Shown here: positions 14,270 through 16,549 of the stretch, piece after piece
How the letters are laid out: each line of letters starts with the position of its first letter
Numbering within the stretch: position 1 is the first letter of the stretch
Origin: RGIG3009 sp045541495
GTDB taxonomy: Bacteria > Bacillota > Clostridia > Oscillospirales > Acutalibacteraceae
Reading direction: 5' to 3'
Length of the DNA: 16,549 nt
Assembly: GCA_045541495.1 (NCBI GenBank)
Contig: JAZQJE010000024.1
Span: 1-16,549 of the forward strand
Program-made: the position numbers and the translations under genes
Notes under the pieces: model-generated
Seen by the model: only the letters and a program-made list of their open reading frames with translations
What the model was told of the DNA's origin: nothing
Database searches by the model: none

Positions 14270-16519
14270 ATGCGAACTGTATTCAACCTTAACCGCAAAT
14301 GGGCATTCCGCAAACAAGCGGATGCCCTCCCCACCGTCATCGACAACACCTGGGATTTTGTCAATATCCCTCACTGTTGGAACGCGCTTGACGGACAAGA
14401 CGGCGATAACGATTATTTCCGCGGCACGGCATACTACGCCAAAATGCTGAATAAAGCCGACCTCCCCACCGCTGACCGCTATTACCTGGAACTACGCGGT
14501 GCCAACTCGTCCGCCGATGTGTATGTCAACGGTCAGCACCTCGCCCACCACGACGGTGGCTACTCCACATGGCGTGTGGATATCACCGAAGCGTTGATTG
14601 CCACCAACCTGTTGGTCATTGCCGTGGACAATGCCGCTAACGAAACGGTCTATCCCCAAACGGCCGACTTTACGTTCTACGGCGGCCTTTACCGCGATGT
14701 CAACATCCTGTGTGTAGCGGACTCTCACTTCGATCTGGATTACTACGGCGGCACCGGCATTGCCGTTACCCCTGCCATCGACGGTACCGATGCCACTGTA
14801 AAAGTGGAGACCTTTGTCACCAACAGCAAAATGGGGCAAACTATTCGCTACACCGTTTATGATGCTGACGAAGCCGTCATTGCCTCTACCGAAACCGCCG
14901 ACACCTGCGTGGAACTCGCCATCCCCAACGTTCACCGCTGGCATGGCCGCAAAGACCCCTATCTCTATTGTTGCGAAGCCGAACTGATGGAAAACGGCGA
15001 AGTGATCGACGCGGTATGCACCCGTTTCGGTTGCCGCACCTTTGAGATCGATCCCAATCGCGGTTTCATTCTTAACGGCGAAGAATATCCCCTGCGCGGC
15101 GTATCCCGCCATCAAGATCGCTGGGGAATCGGCAACGCCCTGCTTCCCGAACATCACGAGGAAGATATCGACCTCATTTGCGAAGTAGGCGCCACCACCA
15201 TCCGTTTGGCTCACTACCAACACGATCAGTATTTCTATGATCTGTGCGACGAGCGCGGTTTGGTCATTTGGGCGGAGATCCCCTATATCTCCCGCCACAT
15301 GCCGGGCGGACGGGAAAACACCATTTCCCAAATGAAAGAACTCATCACCCAAAACTATAACCATCCCTGTATCGTGGTGTGGGGTCTTTCCAACGAGATC
15401 GGCATCGGCGGCAGCAGTGATGATCTGTTGGAAAATCATCACATCCTCAACGACCTGTGCCACGAAATGGACAAGACCCGCCTGACCACCATTGCGGCGG
15501 TATCCATGTGTAAAATGGACGACCCCTATCTACAAATTCCCGATGTGGTATCCTACAACCACTACTTTGGTTGGTACGGCGGCGACACCTCCATGAACGG
15601 TCCGTGGTTTGATAAATTCCACGCCACCCATCCCACCATCCCCATCGGTTGCTCCGAATACGGTTGTGAAGCCCTCAACTGGCACACCTCCGACCCCCGC
15701 CAGGGCGACTACACCGAAGAATATCAAGCCTACTACCACGAAGAACTCATCAAACAACTCTTCACCCGCAAATATATGTGGGCGACTCATGTGTGGAACA
15801 TGTTCGACTTCGGTGCCGATGCCCGTAACGAAGGCGGCGAAGACGGTCAGAACCACAAAGGTCTGGTGACTTTTGACCGCAAATATAAAAAGGATGCGTT
15901 CTACGCCTATAAAGCATGGCTGTCGAATGATCCGTTCGTGCACATTTGCGGCAAACGCTATGTAGACCGCGTGGAAGATATCACCAAAGTGACGGTGTAT
16001 TCCAACCTGCCCGAAGTGGAACTGTTCGCCAACGGCGTCAGTTTGGGTAAACAAGCGTGCCCCGACCACTTCTTCTACTTTGACGTGCCTAACAACGGCG
16101 AAACCGCCTTGGTTGCGGTCGCCGGCAACCAAAAGGACGAAAGTTTCCTGCGCAAAGTAGATACCTTTAATGAGGATTATCGCTTGAAAGAAAAAGGTGC
16201 GATCCTCAACTGGTTCGACATTGAAGCACCCGAAGGTCGTCTGTCACTCAACGACAAGATGAGCGATATTCTCGCTACCCTGCAAGGCAAAATGCTGTTT
16301 ATGAGCATAGCCGGCAAACTGCTGGGCGGCGGCAAGGATGGCAAGAAGATGGAAGCCATGGGCTTTGAGATCAACGCCGATATGATGAGCATGATGGGCG
16401 GCTTTACGGCTCTGCGCCTGTTCACCCTTATGGGCGGTATGATGGATGTGAAATTCACCAAAGAACAACTGCTGGATCTCAACGCTAAGTTGAACAAGAT
16501 CAAAAAACCGAAGAAATAA
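14270..16519 (+). CDS. GH2 glycosidase, beta-galactosidase-like (possibly beta-glucuronidase), with C-terminal helical tail
   Basis: This 749-residue enzyme hydrolyses beta-glycosides by a retaining mechanism. The sugar-binding sandwich domain spans about 1-150 (PHCW 34-37, RGTAYY 51-56), an Ig-like domain about 160-255, and the TIM barrel about 260-555. The acid/base is Glu376 in WGLSNEIG and the nucleophile is Glu463 in CSEYG. RGVSRHQDR (276-284) is typical of beta-galactosidases rather than glucuronidases. An N-H-K motif (528-530) aligns with the NxK of glucuronidases, but beta-galactosidases often carry N-D-K there, so it does not decide specificity. There is no signal peptide, so it acts on imported substrate. 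Residues 640-749 form an extra tail with about a dozen Met and a lysine-rich end. GGAGGA six bases upstream fixes the ATG. The 30 bp after the stop hold no complete feature. Confidence 0.9.
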   Translation: MRTVFNLNRKWAFRKQADALPTVIDNTWDFVNIPHCWNALDGQDGDNDYFRGTAYYAKMLNKADLPTADRYYLELRGANSSADVYVNGQHLAHHDGGYSTWRVDITEALIATNLLVIAVDNAANETVYPQTADFTFYGGLYRDVNILCVADSHFDLDYYGGTGIAVTPAIDGTDATVKVETFVTNSKMGQTIRYTVYDADEAVIASTETADTCVELAIPNVHRWHGRKDPYLYCCEAELMENGEVIDAVCTRFGCRTFEIDPNRGFILNGEEYPLRGVSRHQDRWGIGNALLPEHHEEDIDLICEVGATTIRLAHYQHDQYFYDLCDERGLVIWAEIPYISRHMPGGRENTISQMKELITQNYNHPCIVVWGLSNEIGIGGSSDDLLENHHILNDLCHEMDKTRLTTIAAVSMCKMDDPYLQIPDVVSYNHYFGWYGGDTSMNGPWFDKFHATHPTIPIGCSEYGCEALNWHTSDPRQGDYTEEYQAYYHEELIKQLFTRKYMWATHVWNMFDFGADARNEGGEDGQNHKGLVTFDRKYKKDAFYAYKAWLSNDPFVHICGKRYVDRVEDITKVTVYSNLPEVELFANGVSLGKQACPDHFFYFDVPNNGETALVAVAGNQKDESFLRKVDTFNEDYRLKEKGAILNWFDIEAPEGRLSLNDKMSDILATLQGKMLFMSIAGKLLGGGKDGKKMEAMGFEINADMMSMMGGFTALRLFTLMGGMMDVKFTKEQLLDLNAKLNKIKKPKK

Positions 16520-16549
16520 GCAAAAAGCAACGCCCGCTGACAAACACTC

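Noticed and set aside
14492..15463. Long minus-strand open frame of 323 codons opposite the GH2 gene
   Set aside because: It is the same codon-bias shadow. The plus frame has all GH2 motifs, and the antisense product is low-complexity Gly/Val/Ala-rich.
15530..16132. Minus-strand open frame of 200 codons opposite the end of the GH2 barrel
   Set aside because: It is a shadow of the GH2 frame with Val/Gly/Phe-rich composition and no start signals.
1..16549. CRISPR arrays, insertion sequences, tRNA or rRNA genes, phage or defence genes
   Set aside because: I saw no repeat-spacer pattern, transposase, terminal inverted repeats, cloverleaf or rRNA signature. All sizeable open frames that are not shadows belong to metabolism, sporulation, transport or regulation.

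Overview
The window looks like a chromosomal segment of an endospore-forming Firmicute of the class Clostridia, probably an Oscillospiraceae/Ruminococcaceae-type gut anaerobe. The evidence is an unmistakable SpoIVA, a SpoIVFB-like M50 protease, strong AGGAGG-type ribosome binding sites, sigma-A-type promoters and mid-range GC. Genus and species cannot be read from the sequence.

Left part (1-5282, all on the minus strand). In transcription order this is spoIVA, a 76-residue single-pass membrane protein, a short M50 intramembrane protease, a large radical SAM protein of the B12-binding-like TIGR03960 family, its usual partner, the radical SAM-linked protein (TIGR03936/DUF2344), and then the 5' end of rplS (ribosomal protein L19). 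The genes overlap or are closely spaced. rplS has its own consensus-like promoter and a roughly 120-nt structured leader. A very stable GNRA-capped hairpin lies inside the start of the 76-residue gene.

Middle part (5284-10240, minus strand). A five-gene operon in the order uxaC-uxuA-uxuB-kdgA-kdgK ends at a 17-bp-stem terminator. It encodes every step from D-glucuronate to pyruvate plus glyceraldehyde-3-phosphate: isomerase UxaC, SDR-type fructuronate reductase UxuB, mannonate dehydratase UxuA, KDG kinase KdgK and KDPG aldolase KdgA. No altronate-branch genes (uxaA, uxaB) are present, so the operon looks dedicated to glucuronate.

Right part (10241-16549). A cupin-AraC regulator is divergent from the operon. 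A second, larger AraC-type regulator converges on it and is in turn divergent from a GPH-family sugar/cation symporter. A cytosolic GH2 glycosidase with a long methionine-rich C-terminal tail follows on its own promoter. The likely logic is import of a beta-linked glucuronide or galactoside by the symporter, intracellular cleavage by the GH2 enzyme, and catabolism of any released glucuronate by the operon, with two AraC-type regulators as sensors. Candidate operators (an inverted repeat and 11-bp-phased direct repeats) lie in both divergent promoter regions.

Nothing here is clearly a new defence or mobile system. The least explained items are the radical SAM pair, the small membrane protein between spoIVA and the M50 protease with its internal hairpin, and the C-terminal tail of the GH2 enzyme.
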